64,000 nucleotides of DNA from Candidatus Acididesulfobacter guangdongensis (GCA_004195045.1 SGBC01000001.1:620001-684000); one strand, 5' to 3'; shown: positions 1 to 11,642, numbered from the stretch's first letter. The notes: a model not told the origin generated them from the letters alone. Numbers and translations are program-made.

Positions 1-11
1 TTAAACATTTG

Positions 12-338
12 TTATTTAATTAAAAAATTAAGACTGCTGTACAACGGCTGAAAAGACACAGGATATTTTAATACAACAATTACACAGTTAAAATTTTTCA
101 AAGAAAATTTATTAAGTCTTAAATATTCTTTTATTTTTCTTTTTATATAATTTTTTTCGGTTGCTTTAAATTTATGTTTTTTAAAACCTACCGCATATTT
201 AAAAGCTGTAGAATGATTAAAAAAAATTATTACATCATTCATCATCCTTTTTTTGCCGTTTTTAAAAACTCTATCGATTTCCTTTTTATTTTTTAAATGA
301 TAATCTTTACCGAATTTATAGCTGATTTCTAAAGACAT
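12..338 (-). CDS. rnpA: Ribonuclease P protein component
   Basis: Protein subunit of RNase P, which assists the catalytic RNA in maturing the 5' end of tRNAs. The 108-residue product has the basic family core: an N-terminal KNKKEIDRVFKNGKK segment, then VGFKKHKFKATEKN followed by IKRKIKEYLR, equivalent to the family's R-N-x-I-K-R-x-x-R-E signature. Length is normal for the family. It lies 27 nt downstream of rpmH on the same strand, the usual rpmH-rnpA pair beside the origin. An ATG a few bases past its stop (positions 8-6, minus strand) may begin the next gene, which the window edge cuts off. Confidence 0.93.
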   Translation of the reverse strand: MSLEISYKFGKDYHLKNKKEIDRVFKNGKKRMMNDVIIFFNHSTAFKYAVGFKKHKFKATEKNYIKRKIKEYLRLNKFSLKNFNCVIVVLKYPVSFQPLYSSLNFLIK

Positions 339-365
339 TATGCGACATTATTCAGAACTTAAAAA

Positions 366-515
366 TTATTTAGAACTTATAATAGGAACAAGAATTTTTC
401 TTCCTTTCCTTCTTCTTCTGGCAATTACTAATCTTCCTGCTTTTGTTGCCATACGTCCTAAAAATCCATGTGTTCTTTTTCTTTTTAAATTGCTTGGTTG
501 AAAAGTTCTTTTCAT
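366..515 (-). CDS. rpmH: 50S ribosomal protein L34
   Basis: Large-subunit ribosomal protein bL34. Reading the minus strand from the ATG at 515 gives 49 residues that begin [18 protein letters not shown], continue with [20 protein letters not shown], and end ILVPIISSK before TAA at 366. This is the complete L34 signature; the tail is a few residues longer than the common 44-46. A GGAGATAG ribosome-binding site precedes the ATG. A longer open frame overlaps the gene in another phase and is only a shadow. The gene faces away from dnaA, the classic origin layout. Confidence 0.96.
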   Translation of the reverse strand: MKRTFQPSNLKRKRTHGFLGRMATKAGRLVIARRRRKGRKILVPIISSK

Positions 516-680
516 AACTATCTCCGTTTTTTATTAATAATTTAATAATACTCAACCTATAGATTTAATCAAATCATTAGATTAATGTCAATAAATTTTT
601 AGTTAAAAATTTAAATATATTTATTGAATTTATATAATATGCGCCAAGTTATATTATATATAATTGCCGTATATTATAAT

Positions 681-873
681 CTTATACTTTAATCCTGCAA
701 TAGAAAATATTTATGCATTTCTTTGCTCGGTTAAGCAAAATATAAGGAAAAGGTGTCAGATTTTATTTTTTTGCATATGGAGTAGTTCAATTAACAAAGA
801 AAATATTTGCAAAAAAATTAATCTGACACCTTTTCCGAGCAGATAACTTTCTATTGCAGAATTAAGGTTATAA
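681..873. repeat. REPIN-like long inverted repeat beside the origin
   Basis: Two imperfect arms about 75-95 nt long face each other around a spacer of about 34 nt. The outermost arms pair TGCAATAGAAA (696-706) with TTTCTATTGCA (848-858). The next pair is TGCTCGG (724-730) with CCGAGCA (835-841). The inner pair is AAAAGGTGTCAGATT (748-762) with AATCTGACACCTTTT (820-834), and the match continues into the poly-T/GC and GC/poly-A ends. The GGTGTCAG core recalls REP/REPIN elements mobilised by RAYT transposases; no RAYT gene is in the window. The short open frame inside is not a gene. Confidence 0.6.
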
Positions 874-910
874 TCGTTATTGCTAAATTTTAGCAAAACA
901 TTATACAATA

Positions 911-951
911 TTATTCACATACTTTAAAAATATTCATATACTTTAAAAATA
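911..951 (+). promoter_or_regulatory. DnaA box and tandem 19-bp repeats
   Basis: TTATTCACA at 911-919 is a perfect match to the DnaA-box consensus TTATNCACA. It overlaps two head-to-tail 19-bp units, TTCACATACTTTAAAAATA (914-932) and TTCATATACTTTAAAAATA (933-951), which differ at one base. The second unit carries a degenerate box. Such short direct repeats beside a DnaA box fit an origin or dnaA autoregulatory element; function is inferred. Confidence 0.5.
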
Positions 952-1193
952 TCTGCGGCTATATTCAGTTTTAAAGATATTATATTTTACAATTGAAAAT
1001 TTTTTAATTATAATTAGAAAATCTTATTCCAATTTATTGTTTATAAAAATTATTACAGTATTGTTAAATAATTAAATAATTATTTTATTTTATATATATA
1101 ACTTATTAATTTTATTAAGTTAATTGACCTATCAACAGCTGTTAACAAATATGTTTAATTCTAACTAAAAACTTATTATTATCTTATCTAAAT

Positions 1194-2726
1194 ATGGTAA
1201 ATGATTTTTCGGAACAATTCTTAAATAATTTAAAAGAAGCAATAGGCGCTCAAAATTTTAATTTATGGTTTTCCCCTTCAAATATCAATATTAAAGATAA
1301 TACCATCATATTTTCTGTGCCTAATAAATTTTATAAAGACATTATCGTTGAATCGTATAAGGAAATTATTTTAAATTTGTGGAAAAAATACAGCAATGAT
1401 GAATTAAATATTTTATTTAATATAAATGAGGAACTTAAAAATAGCGTTATTGAAACTAAAATTTCAGGTTTAGACGATTTTTTTCCATCCAATAAATCTA
1501 AAAAAAATAAAATAGATAATGAAAATATAAATAATTTCCATAATAATAATGATAATGATAATAACACCGCAGATGAATATAAAAAAGATAATTACTCTAA
1601 TAACGATTTTAATTCTGCCGATAAAACAGATAATAATATTAACGTAAATAAAGATAAAAAAACGACGGATGCTTCTCAGTTAAATCAGTTAAAAAATATA
1701 AAAAAGCATTATTTAAATCTTAATACTAAATATACGTTTGAAAATTTTGTTATAGGTTCCGGAAATCAATTTGCGCATGCAGCGTGTTTTGCCGTTGCAA
1801 ATCTTCCCGGACATACTTATAATCCTATGTTTATTTATAGCGACGTAGGTCTTGGCAAGACACATCTTCTTAATGCAATCGGTAATAAAATAATTAAAGA
1901 AAAACAATTAAATGTCTTTTTGGTTTCATCTGAACAATTTACCAATGAAATGATATCGTCTATAAGGGATGATAAAATGGTAGATTTCAGAAATAAATAT
2001 AGAAACGTTGACGTGCTGTTAATTGACGATATCCAGTTTATTGCCGGAAAAGAAAGAACTCAGGAAGAATTTTTTTACACATTTAATGCTTTATATGAAA
2101 ATCAAAAACAGATTGTAGTCTCAAGCGATAAGATACCTAGAAATATAGTCAGTTTAGAAGAAAGATTAAGGTCAAGGTTTGAATGGGGATTAATAGCCGA
2201 TATTCAGCCGCCTGACTTTGAAACAAGGGTAGCAATATTAAAAAAGAAAGCTTTTCTTAATGAAATTGATATGAGTGATGAAATAATTTATTTTATTGCA
2301 AGTAAAATTTCAAATAATATAAGGGAATTAGAGGGCGCTTTGATAAAAGTCGCGGCATTTTCATCTTTTACAGGAAAAAAAATAACGCTGGATTTATCAA
2401 GAGAAGCGTTGTCAAACCTTATAAAAGAAGAAGAAAAGCCTATGACTGCGGAAATTATTATCAAAACGGTTTGTAATTTTTTTAATATTAAAATACCTGA
2501 AATAAAATCTAATAAAAAATTAAAAGAATTTGTACTTCCCAGACAGATAGCTATGTATATAATAAGAACCAATACTAATCTATCTTTTCCTGAAATAGGC
2601 GATAAATTCGGCGGGAAAGACCATTCATCCGTTATTTATGCGGTTGACAAAATTAAAAAAACATTAATTAAAGATAAAGAGTTAGAGAAAACCATTCAAA
2701 ATATAATTAAAATAATACAAAAATAA
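1194..2726 (+). CDS. dnaA: Chromosomal replication initiator DnaA
   Basis: AAA+ ATPase that binds DnaA boxes and melts the origin. The 510-residue product has the N-terminal DnaB-interaction domain (about 1-90), then a linker of about 75 residues extremely rich in Asn, Asp and Lys. The ATPase domain follows, with Walker A GLGKTH (about 219-224), Walker B LLIDDIQF and the sensor region around LEERLRSRFEWGL. The C-terminal DNA-binding domain has the DnaA signature GGKDHSSVIYAV. It is longer than most DnaA proteins because of the linker. No clear Shine-Dalgarno precedes the ATG. The first gene of the dnaA-dnaN-gyrB series. Confidence 0.97.
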   Translation: MVNDFSEQFLNNLKEAIGAQNFNLWFSPSNINIKDNTIIFSVPNKFYKDIIVESYKEIILNLWKKYSNDELNILFNINEELKNSVIETKISGLDDFFPSNKSKKNKIDNENINNFHNNNDNDNNTADEYKKDNYSNNDFNSADKTDNNINVNKDKKTTDASQLNQLKNIKKHYLNLNTKYTFENFVIGSGNQFAHAACFAVANLPGHTYNPMFIYSDVGLGKTHLLNAIGNKIIKEKQLNVFLVSSEQFTNEMISSIRDDKMVDFRNKYRNVDVLLIDDIQFIAGKERTQEEFFYTFNALYENQKQIVVSSDKIPRNIVSLEERLRSRFEWGLIADIQPPDFETRVAILKKKAFLNEIDMSDEIIYFIASKISNNIRELEGALIKVAAFSSFTGKKITLDLSREALSNLIKEEEKPMTAEIIIKTVCNFFNIKIPEIKSNKKLKEFVLPRQIAMYIIRTNTNLSFPEIGDKFGGKDHSSVIYAVDKIKKTLIKDKELEKTIQNIIKIIQK

Positions 2727-3087
2727 TATATATAAATATAATTATGATTAATTAAATTAATTATATATATTTTATATTTTTTTTTAACATTTCTTGAAAT
2801 GTTAAATTATTTTAATTTATACAATTATATTCAAATAATTATATATCTAATTTAACAAAAAACTGTTTAAAAATATGTTTAATTTAAAATTGATTTACTG
2901 AAAATTAAAAAAATTTTTAAAATTAAACAAAATCATTTAAATAACATCAATTATTTATACATATATTTAGACAGGCAGAATTAAATAAATTTAAATACTT
3001 ATTTCATTTATTAACTTTTTAGTGTATATTACTACTATTATTATCTTTTAATTATTAATATATAAGTAGTAATAGGGAAACGGTAAA
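2727..3087. other. AT-rich gap between dnaA and dnaN
   Basis: This 361-nt stretch is almost pure A and T. No open frame, no consensus DnaA box and no strong terminator could be supported. Short A/T palindromes occur, as expected from base composition. It may act as an unwinding region or a dnaN promoter region, but the sequence does not decide. Confidence 0.4.
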
Positions 3088-4473
3088 ATGTTCAATTTTA
3101 AAATCAAAAAAAATATATTTTTAAAAAGTATTCTTATAGTACAGGGAGCTACAGAAAAAAAAATCTCATTACCTGTACTATCTAATTTATTAATAGAATC
3201 AGTTTCTCCAAATAAAGAAATATTACCTGATATAATCAACAGTGATGTAATGTTAAATAATTCAGATAATAAAAATAACGGATTAATCAAGATAAGCGCA
3301 ACCGACTTAGAAATAACGATTAAAGATTTTTGCAGCGCTGAAATAATAAGCGAAGGCAAAATTACATTAAATGCCAGAACGCTATACAATATAATTAAGG
3401 AATTTCCTGACGATAAAAATAGTAAAGACGGCAAAAACAATAAAAATGAAGAGATAGATATTGAAATAACAGAAACCGAAACAGGACTTGTTATAATCAG
3501 CTATAAAAAAATTATTTTTAAACTTACAACTATTCCTGCAATAGATTATCCTACGCTTTTAGATGTTAAAACTAATGATAATTTTAACGTTGATTTTAAG
3601 TTTTTAAAATTTATAATAAATAAAGTGATATTTGCAGTATCGCTATTAGAAGATACTAAAAAAAGTTTATCCGGTATTTATTTTATTTTATTAGAAACGG
3701 AAGAAAAAAACTACCTGCGGGTCGTGGCTACCGACGGACATAGATTATCATTAGCCCAAATACCTTTATTTAATAATACAGATAATAAAATAAATAAAAT
3801 TAATGAAAAATCTTCTGATAATATTGATTCTATATATAATAAATTTAAAGAAGGCATAATAATACCCAAAAAAATTCTTAGCGAATTAATTAAAATAAAT
3901 TTGGATGATAAAGATGTTTTTGTTAATATTTCAATTAATTCAAATAATATTATTTTTAAATTAAACGATGGAATTAATAATAAAAATAATATAAATTCTA
4001 TATACGGAACGACTTTTATTTCGAGATTAATAGACGGCAAGTATCCTAATTACGAAGCCATATTACCTAAAGACAATTATAAAACGGCAATTATAAAAAC
4101 AGCAGAATTAATAAATTCTATAAAAAGGGTTTATGTATTGGCAGAAGAAAAATCTCATTCTGTTGAACTTAGTTTTATCAAAAATTTATTAATTATAAAA
4201 ACTATTCAAACAAATCAGGGAGAAGCAGTAGATGAAATAGAAATAGAATATGACGGAGAACCTATAAATATAAAATTAAATTCTAAATATATTCTTGATT
4301 TTATCAGTAATATATACGATGAAAAAATTGTACTAAAATTTAATACTATATCAACGCCTTTAGTTATTGAACCGCTAATTGAAAATAAAGATAATAGCAA
4401 ACTAAAGAATCAGACGGATTTAAACGTATTAGATTATAAATTAACAGGCGTTTTTATGCCTATGAGGTATTAA
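3088..4473 (+). CDS. dnaN: DNA polymerase III beta sliding clamp
   Basis: Ring-shaped processivity clamp for the replicative polymerase. The N-terminus (NIFLKSILIVQGATEKK, then SLPVLSNLLIES) and the TDGHRLSLAQIPL and YEAILPKDN segments are beta-clamp hallmarks, and the protein ends GVFMPMRY like other clamps (usually ...MPMRL). At 461 residues it is about 90 longer than normal; Asn/Lys/Asp-rich insertions near residues 50-65, 105-120 and 235-250 explain the excess. AGGG lies a short distance upstream of the ATG. It is 9 nt from gyrB, so the two are probably co-transcribed. Confidence 0.95.
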   Translation: MFNFKIKKNIFLKSILIVQGATEKKISLPVLSNLLIESVSPNKEILPDIINSDVMLNNSDNKNNGLIKISATDLEITIKDFCSAEIISEGKITLNARTLYNIIKEFPDDKNSKDGKNNKNEEIDIEITETETGLVIISYKKIIFKLTTIPAIDYPTLLDVKTNDNFNVDFKFLKFIINKVIFAVSLLEDTKKSLSGIYFILLETEEKNYLRVVATDGHRLSLAQIPLFNNTDNKINKINEKSSDNIDSIYNKFKEGIIIPKKILSELIKINLDDKDVFVNISINSNNIIFKLNDGINNKNNINSIYGTTFISRLIDGKYPNYEAILPKDNYKTAIIKTAELINSIKRVYVLAEEKSHSVELSFIKNLLIIKTIQTNQGEAVDEIEIEYDGEPINIKLNSKYILDFISNIYDEKIVLKFNTISTPLVIEPLIENKDNSKLKNQTDLNVLDYKLTGVFMPMRY

Positions 4474-7062
<2,589 letters not shown>

Positions 7063-7252
7063 ATATTTAACATTATAATACATACGTTAGCGAGTTTCAT
7101 TAATTTTGGGGTGGGTTATTTTAACGCAAGACACCCAAACCAGAGAGGTATTAGCGCTCCTAATTATTTTTGGATAAAAAAATTTCTACAGTTTTAAACC
7201 CATCTATTCTATTATCTGCGATATGTTGTATTTGCTGTTTATATGTGTTGTT
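7063..7252. other. Structured convergent gap between gyrB and tatA
   Basis: This gap separates the convergent stops of gyrB and tatA and is clearly richer in G and C than other spacers. TTTGGG-TG (from about 7099) can pair with CACCCAAA (near 7132) with one bulged G, and an AGCGCT palindrome follows near 7154. The loop is long and the T-run weak, so this is not a textbook terminator. A terminator or small RNA is possible; no known RNA family was recognised. Confidence 0.3.
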
Positions 7253-7735
7253 TTATTTAGGCTGTAATATTTCCGTATCTTTTTTAACCTTTTTGCTCGT
7301 TGTCGGCTTGGTTCCGGCAGACCGCCGTTTTTTTACTTCCGCCGTATTCGAATGACTTGACGAAGCTGCCTTTTTTGGTTTAATGGTTTTTAATTCCGCA
7401 GGTTGTTTTCTTTTTACGGAAGAAGTTTTAGCAGTTTTTTTTGCCGTCACGCGGCTATATTTAATTTTTGCGGAGGATAAAGGATTCTCTAGAGGATTAA
7501 TATTTTTTTTATTAGCTAATTGTTTATCGTCATGCGCTTCTGCGATGTCATTTTTACCGTCTGTTTTGTCATCCATCGGATTATTCATCTGGTCTTTAAA
7601 TTCTGAAGTAGCCTTTTTAAATTCCCTCAAACCTTTCCCCAGAGACTTTCCGATATCCGGCAATCGTTTAGGTCCGAATACCAGCAAAGCAACCACAATA
7701 ATAATTATAATTTCGGGAGTGCCTATTCCAAACAT
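7253..7735 (-). CDS. tatA: Sec-independent (Tat) translocase protein TatA/TatB
   Basis: Membrane component of the twin-arginine translocase, which exports folded proteins. The N-terminus [20 protein letters not shown] is the single transmembrane helix with the TatA/B-type acidic residue near its start. It is followed by the [20 protein letters not shown] hinge and amphipathic helix. The remaining ~110 residues are a hydrophilic Lys/Ser/Thr-rich tail, making 160 residues in all, longer than a typical TatA and closer to TatB in length. A strong AGGAGG lies just upstream of the ATG. No tatC is nearby. Functionally it matches the Tat signals on SoxY and SoxB in the neighbouring cluster. Confidence 0.88.
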   Translation of the reverse strand: MFGIGTPEIIIIIVVALLVFGPKRLPDIGKSLGKGLREFKKATSEFKDQMNNPMDDKTDGKNDIAEAHDDKQLANKKNINPLENPLSSAKIKYSRVTAKKTAKTSSVKRKQPAELKTIKPKKAASSSHSNTAEVKKRRSAGTKPTTSKKVKKDTEILQPK

Positions 7736-7967
7736 TTTACCTCCTCTTTCTCTTATATCTTTAAATTATAACACATTAAAATAAAAAAACAATAAATCTC
7801 ATTATTCTGTTAATTATTAATGATAATAACATTTCTGAAATTAAAAAAAATTAAATATAATTAATGATTATATTTAAGCTGGAAAAATAATAGGCTATTT
7901 TATTAGCATAAATATTAAATTTAGTCTTTTTTAAAATTTTATATTAGCATTTGCATATATGAATTAT

Positions 7968-8005
7968 AAATAATGCAATTAATATACCATATTGCATTAT
8001 TTTTT
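7968..8005. terminator. Terminator-like perfect hairpin
   Basis: AAATAATGCAAT (7968-7979) and ATTGCATTATTT (7991-8002) form a perfect 12-bp stem around an 11-nt loop, followed by a short run of T. It sits in the 611-nt gap between divergent tatA and the sox genes, where neither gene needs a terminator. It may insulate the sox promoter or be an operator. Confidence 0.35.
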
Positions 8006-8116
8006 ATATTTAAAAATTATAAAATTAATGAATAGCACAAACCGAATTATAATTATCTATTTCCATGCAATTCAGTTATATTTTATATTCAATTTTAAAA
8101 TAATAAAACAAAGCTA

Positions 8117-8134
8117 TTGTCCATTTTGGGACAC
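8117..8134. promoter_or_regulatory. Putative enhancer dyad upstream of the first sox promoter
   Basis: TTGTCC-ATTTTG-GGACAC is an inverted repeat with a 6-nt spacer, centred about 125 nt before the -24 GG of the sigma-54 promoter. A near-copy stands before the second sox promoter at 14596-14613. NtrC-type activators bind dyads of this size at about this distance, so it is a candidate site for the regulator at 13140-14486. Confidence 0.45.
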
Positions 8135-8249
8135 TATATATTGTGCCTAATCGTACTATTTAGTTTAATTAATGTAATTTAATTTGAGAAATTGTTTTTA
8201 AATTAAATTATTATAGATACTTATAAAAATAATGCATTATTTTTATATT

Positions 8250-8265
8250 TGGCATTATATTTGCT
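8250..8265 (+). promoter_or_regulatory. Sigma-54 (-24/-12) promoter
   Basis: TGGCATTATATTTGCT matches the RpoN consensus TGGCAC-N5-TTGCW with one mismatch (T for C at the sixth base). The invariant GG (8251-8252) and GC (8263-8264) have exactly the required 10-nt separation. It lies about 80 nt before the SoxW-like gene. An almost identical element precedes the porin/soxYZ genes. Confidence 0.7.
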
Positions 8266-8346
8266 ATTATATAAAAAAGTAATACCTTATTAAATATTTT
8301 TATAAAATATTAAGATAAAAAAATCTGATTTTTAATAAAAAACAAA

Positions 8347-8850
8347 ATGAAAATTTTAATATTATTAATTATGGCTTTTAACTTTTTAGCCATACAAAAC
8401 GTATATGCTCAAAATAAGTCAAAATTTCAAAAAATTAAATGGATAAGTTTTAAAAAGGCTGTTTTTTCAAATAATAAAGTCAAAAAACCATTTTTTTTAG
8501 AATTTTATGCGCCCTATTGCGATTATTGTATTCAGATGGAAAAAAAAGTATTTTATAGGGGAAAAGTAATAAAAATTATCAATAAATATTTTTATCCGGT
8601 TAAAATTAATATTGAAGGAAATAAAACGGTAAAATTTTTTAATGGAAAACATTATAGTAAAAAGCTATTGTCTATAAAACTTAATGTTATGGGGACACCG
8701 ACGGCAATTTTTTACAGTTCAGGGTTAAAAAAAATTTTTACTCTGCCGGGTTATTGGAATGAAGATGATTTTGTTTTAGTTGCCAGATGGATAGCAAAGA
8801 AAAAATATAAAATAGAATCGTTGCGTAAATACTATAAGGAGATAAAGTAA
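8347..8850 (+). CDS. soxW: Periplasmic thioredoxin-like protein (SoxW type)
   Basis: Thiol-disulfide oxidoreductase of the thioredoxin fold, probably periplasmic. A signal peptide covers residues 1-22 (hydrophobic core ending NVYAQ). The active site is APYCDYC with Cys58 and Cys61, and the cis-proline region is VMGTPTAIF. Proteins of this kind in sox clusters are called SoxW and keep the SoxY carrier cysteine or the cytochrome reduced; the role here is inferred from fold and neighbours. It is the first gene after a sigma-54 promoter and its stop abuts the start of the SoxA-like gene, so the two are co-transcribed. No strong ribosome-binding site precedes its ATG. Confidence 0.75.
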   Translation: MKILILLIMAFNFLAIQNVYAQNKSKFQKIKWISFKKAVFSNNKVKKPFFLEFYAPYCDYCIQMEKKVFYRGKVIKIINKYFYPVKINIEGNKTVKFFNGKHYSKKLLSIKLNVMGTPTAIFYSSGLKKIFTLPGYWNEDDFVLVARWIAKKKYKIESLRKYYKEIK

Positions 8851-9303
8851 ATGGGGAAAATAATAAGTTATTGTAAAATTAAGAATCTGTTTTTACTGTA
8901 TATATTAATATCTATGGCAGTTAGCTTATGTTTCGTTAAAATTTCTTTTGCTGTTAAATCTCCAAAAACACTAAGCGAAGCAATAAAAACAGGTAAAGCG
9001 TATTTTTTTAAACCTTATGGTGTAAATGGCAAATCTTGTGCAACATGCCATTTATTAGATAAGAATATAAAAAAAGGTAAAATAACTATAAAAGCCATAA
9101 AAGGTATTGCTAGATTTTTTCCTAAATGGAAAAACAATAAAATTTACACACTAAAAGATCAATTGGCGCATTGTATTGTTTATGGAGAAAACGGCTTTAG
9201 ACCTAACAAAGATTCTAATATCATAAAATATCTATATTTTTACTTATATTACTTGTCTAACGGCTACAGAATAAAAATTATTCCATCTAAAAAAATGCAT
9301 TAA
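8851..9303 (+). CDS. soxA: SoxA-like single-haem cytochrome c
   Basis: Small secreted c-type cytochrome. After a hydrophobic signal segment (about 12-35) it carries one haem site, CATCH (Cys63, Cys66, His67). GIARFFPKWKNNKIYTLKDQ then resembles the SoxA region G-[VI]-A-x-x-[FY]-P-K-[WY]. Cys108 in QLAHCIVYG falls where SoxA has its haem-ligating, persulfide-forming cysteine. SoxA joins thiosulfate to SoxY in the SoxXA complex. At 150 residues it has only the C-terminal half of a usual SoxA (about 270), and no SoxX is in the window. A clear AAGGAG precedes the ATG. Assignment rests on motif recognition; a generic class I cytochrome remains possible. Confidence 0.65.
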   Translation: MGKIISYCKIKNLFLLYILISMAVSLCFVKISFAVKSPKTLSEAIKTGKAYFFKPYGVNGKSCATCHLLDKNIKKGKITIKAIKGIARFFPKWKNNKIYTLKDQLAHCIVYGENGFRPNKDSNIIKYLYFYLYYLSNGYRIKIIPSKKMH

Positions 9304-9361
9304 TAGTATTAGTATTTTATAATATAATCAAAATATACAATTATAATTAGAGGTTTTTTAT

Positions 9362-9844
9362 ATGTATATATTTTTAAAATTTATATTGTTGTTATTAATT
9401 TCTTTTTCTGTTATATCAATTTATAGTAAAAATGCATTTTCTTCAACCAATCAAAAAATAAACACGGTTTCTTATTTTCAACATAAGACGCTAAAAGAAT
9501 TATATGTGGTGTCGCAGAATCCTAAAAAGTGGCCGTTGCTTTTATCCGATATAAGCAACGCAATTATTTATTCTAATAGATATTTTTTTAGATATAAGAT
9601 TATTGTAGTTGGTTACGGTCCCGGAGGAATTAAATTTTTTATGAATAAGTATAATAAAAAAAATTATCCCACTATTCAGAGTTTCCACACATACGGCGTT
9701 AAATTTGTCACATGCCATTTGACTATGAAAACATTGGGTATAAAAAAATCGCATCTGTTCAAATTTGTAAAAATCGCTTATCCGGGTGCCGTTTTTTATA
9801 TATTTAAATTAAAAAGCCAAGGATATGTTAATATTAATTACTAA
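9362..9844 (+). CDS. Secreted DsrE/DsrF-like protein, copy 1
   Basis: DsrE-fold protein with a signal peptide (hydrophobic residues 5-22), so probably periplasmic. The core reads YKIIVVGYGPGGIKFF, then YGVKFVTCHLTM with Cys118 at the place of the DsrE-family sulfur-binding cysteine. The last strand is YPGAVFYIFK. It lies 58 nt after the SoxA-like gene in the same orientation. DsrE proteins carry persulfide sulfur; most are cytoplasmic, so the export signal is notable. A close paralog lies at 20361-20834 at the other end of the cluster. Exact substrate is unknown. Confidence 0.65.
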   Translation: MYIFLKFILLLLISFSVISIYSKNAFSSTNQKINTVSYFQHKTLKELYVVSQNPKKWPLLLSDISNAIIYSNRYFFRYKIIVVGYGPGGIKFFMNKYNKKNYPTIQSFHTYGVKFVTCHLTMKTLGIKKSHLFKFVKIAYPGAVFYIFKLKSQGYVNINY

Positions 9845-9956
9845 TTTATAATTATTAAAAACATTAAAGTTAAATCATTGCATTTGCAGTTCCTGAATAT
9901 CTATTAAAATTTTAATTAATAAATAAAAATAATTAATTTTATTTATAAGGAGACGA

Positions 9957-11642
9957 ATGCTTATTACATTGAAATCCCGTTTATATTTTGGCTCGATTAT
10001 TATTTTTTTAATTATTTCAATTATTTTTTTCTTCATTCTGCGGTATGTTTATTTTTTAAGGAGCGCTTCTTATAATCAAGAAGCAATAAGTCTTACCTCC
10101 ATTTCTTTAGTAAAAATCCAAAGGAATGTTTTAAACATAATAAGCTTAGAACATATAGAAAAATATAAAGAAGAAATAGCAAAATTAAGGAATAAACCGT
10201 TTAATCGTAATGCAATCAACTTGAAGATAAAAAAAATTATAAGAAATACAAAAGAAATTCAAAAAGAGAATATGCTTTCTCTCAATGGGTATGTTGACGG
10301 ATTTAAAAAAGAAAAATTTATTTCTATTTTTGGAATAAAAAAATCATTACTAAGAAGGTATAAAAATAAAAAAATAAATTTAAAATTAAAAATGTTAAGG
10401 AGAGAATTGTTGTCTCATAGAAAAGTCCTTTTTAAAATTACAAGTAATCCGTCCCGCTACGGTTTAATTTATTCTCCATTATATATAAAAAAGATGATGA
10501 ACCCAACTATTAAAAGCGTAGAAGATATAGGTGCGGTGATAACTAAAAAAGTTGCGGATAAAATAAAAGTTTTGTATTTAAGTTTTATAATAATTCCATT
10601 TTTTCTGTTGATAGTTCTATTTTTAACCAGTGTATATTTTAAGAAATCTTTCGTTGATAAACTTGAAATAGTAATAAAAAAAATAAAAGATATAGCGCAA
10701 GGGGATTTAACGCAGAAAATAAATCTTATCATGAATCCAAAAAATGAGATTGGAGCTCTAATAATGCATGTAAATACATTAATAGAATCTTTAATAGTGA
10801 ATGTCAAAAGTATTAAAAAAACTTCATCAAATCTTTCAACTCATGGTAAAGGATTATCAGATTCGTCCAGAGAACTTGATAATAATATAAATATTATGAA
10901 AACAAAAACTATCGCAATTATTGATTCTATAAAACAGATAAGTTCAGCGGTGGTTGAGATTGCAAAAAATATTTCATTGGCTAATACTATTGTTAAAAAT
11001 ACTCAGGAAGAAACAGGAAAAGGAACTGATTTAGTTAAAAATGTTATTTCTGAAATGAAGCATATAGATAATGAAGTAATAGTTATAAACGGTGCAATAA
11101 AAGATCTCGGAGTGTCATCTGAAAAAATTGGAGAAATAACGGTTGTTATTGATGAAATTGCCGACCAAACTAATCTTCTTGCACTTAATGCAGCAATTGA
11201 AGCGGCTAGAGCCGGAGAACAAGGAAGAGGATTTGCAGTTGTAGCAGATGAGGTAAGAAAATTAGCCGAAAGAACAACGAAAGCAACAAAAGAAATTACA
11301 AACATGATAGTTACGTTGCAGAATGATGTTGCAAAAGCCGTTAAATCAATAGAAGCTGGACGAAATAAAGTATCAAATGGGGTGGACGCAGCAAATCTTG
11401 CAGGAAACTCAATAGATGAAATAAAATCTTTGATTGATATGGTTACCGATATGATTACAAGAATCGCGGCTGCAACAGAAGAACAATCAAGTATTTTAGA
11501 AGAAATATCCGACTCGTCTGAATCTATTATGCTTGAGCAAGCAAAAAGCTTAAATACAGGGAAACTGGTTGGCGCATCTTCGTCAGAATTGTCTCAGTTG
11601 TCAATGGCATTAAATAAACAAATCGGAATTTATAAAATATGA
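9957..11642 (+). CDS. Methyl-accepting chemotaxis protein
   Basis: Transmembrane chemoreceptor of 561 residues. TM1 is about residues 10-30, a periplasmic sensor of about 170 residues follows, and TM2 is about 203-225. HAMP comes next, then a long coiled-coil signalling domain. The hairpin tip (about 398-440) is conserved: [20 protein letters not shown], then [20 protein letters not shown]. There is no C-terminal CheR-docking pentapeptide. A good AAGGAG precedes the ATG. It stands inside the sox region with a kinase and a regulator, which suggests sensing of a sulfur compound or redox state; the ligand is unknown. No che genes are nearby. It ends with UGA directly followed by UAA. Confidence 0.92.
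   Translation: MLITLKSRLYFGSIIIFLIISIIFFFILRYVYFLRSASYNQEAISLTSISLVKIQRNVLNIISLEHIEKYKEEIAKLRNKPFNRNAINLKIKKIIRNTKEIQKENMLSLNGYVDGFKKEKFISIFGIKKSLLRRYKNKKINLKLKMLRRELLSHRKVLFKITSNPSRYGLIYSPLYIKKMMNPTIKSVEDIGAVITKKVADKIKVLYLSFIIIPFFLLIVLFLTSVYFKKSFVDKLEIVIKKIKDIAQGDLTQKINLIMNPKNEIGALIMHVNTLIESLIVNVKSIKKTSSNLSTHGKGLSDSSRELDNNINIMKTKTIAIIDSIKQISSAVVEIAKNISLANTIVKNTQEETGKGTDLVKNVISEMKHIDNEVIVINGAIKDLGVSSEKIGEITVVIDEIADQTNLLALNAAIEAARAGEQGRGFAVVADEVRKLAERTTKATKEITNMIVTLQNDVAKAVKSIEAGRNKVSNGVDAANLAGNSIDEIKSLIDMVTDMITRIAAATEEQSSILEEISDSSESIMLEQAKSLNTGKLVGASSSELSQLSMALNKQIGIYKI

Larger units (their letters stand above)
516..1193. other. Probable chromosomal origin region (oriC)
   Basis: This 678-nt, extremely AT-rich gap separates divergent rpmH and dnaA, the commonest site of bacterial oriC. 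It holds one perfect DnaA box, a tandem 19-bp repeat and long A/T runs that could unwind, plus a large inverted repeat described separately. Only one consensus DnaA box was found by eye, so a functional origin here is inferred from gene order. The 361-nt gap after dnaA is the other candidate. Confidence 0.55.

Noticed and set aside
370-555. A 61-codon minus-strand frame beside rnpA
   Set aside because: It is a shifted reading of rpmH; the true L34 frame is 366-515.
664-846. A 60-codon open frame in the origin region
   Set aside because: It spans the large inverted repeat, has no ribosome-binding site and no protein-like composition.
7170-7784. Two plus-strand frames opposite tatA
   Set aside because: They are antisense to a clear TatA/B coding sequence and lack any family or signal.
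8131-8147. GACAC...GTGCC as a second operator half-site pair
   Set aside because: The arms match over only a few bases and no copy precedes the second sox promoter in the same layout.
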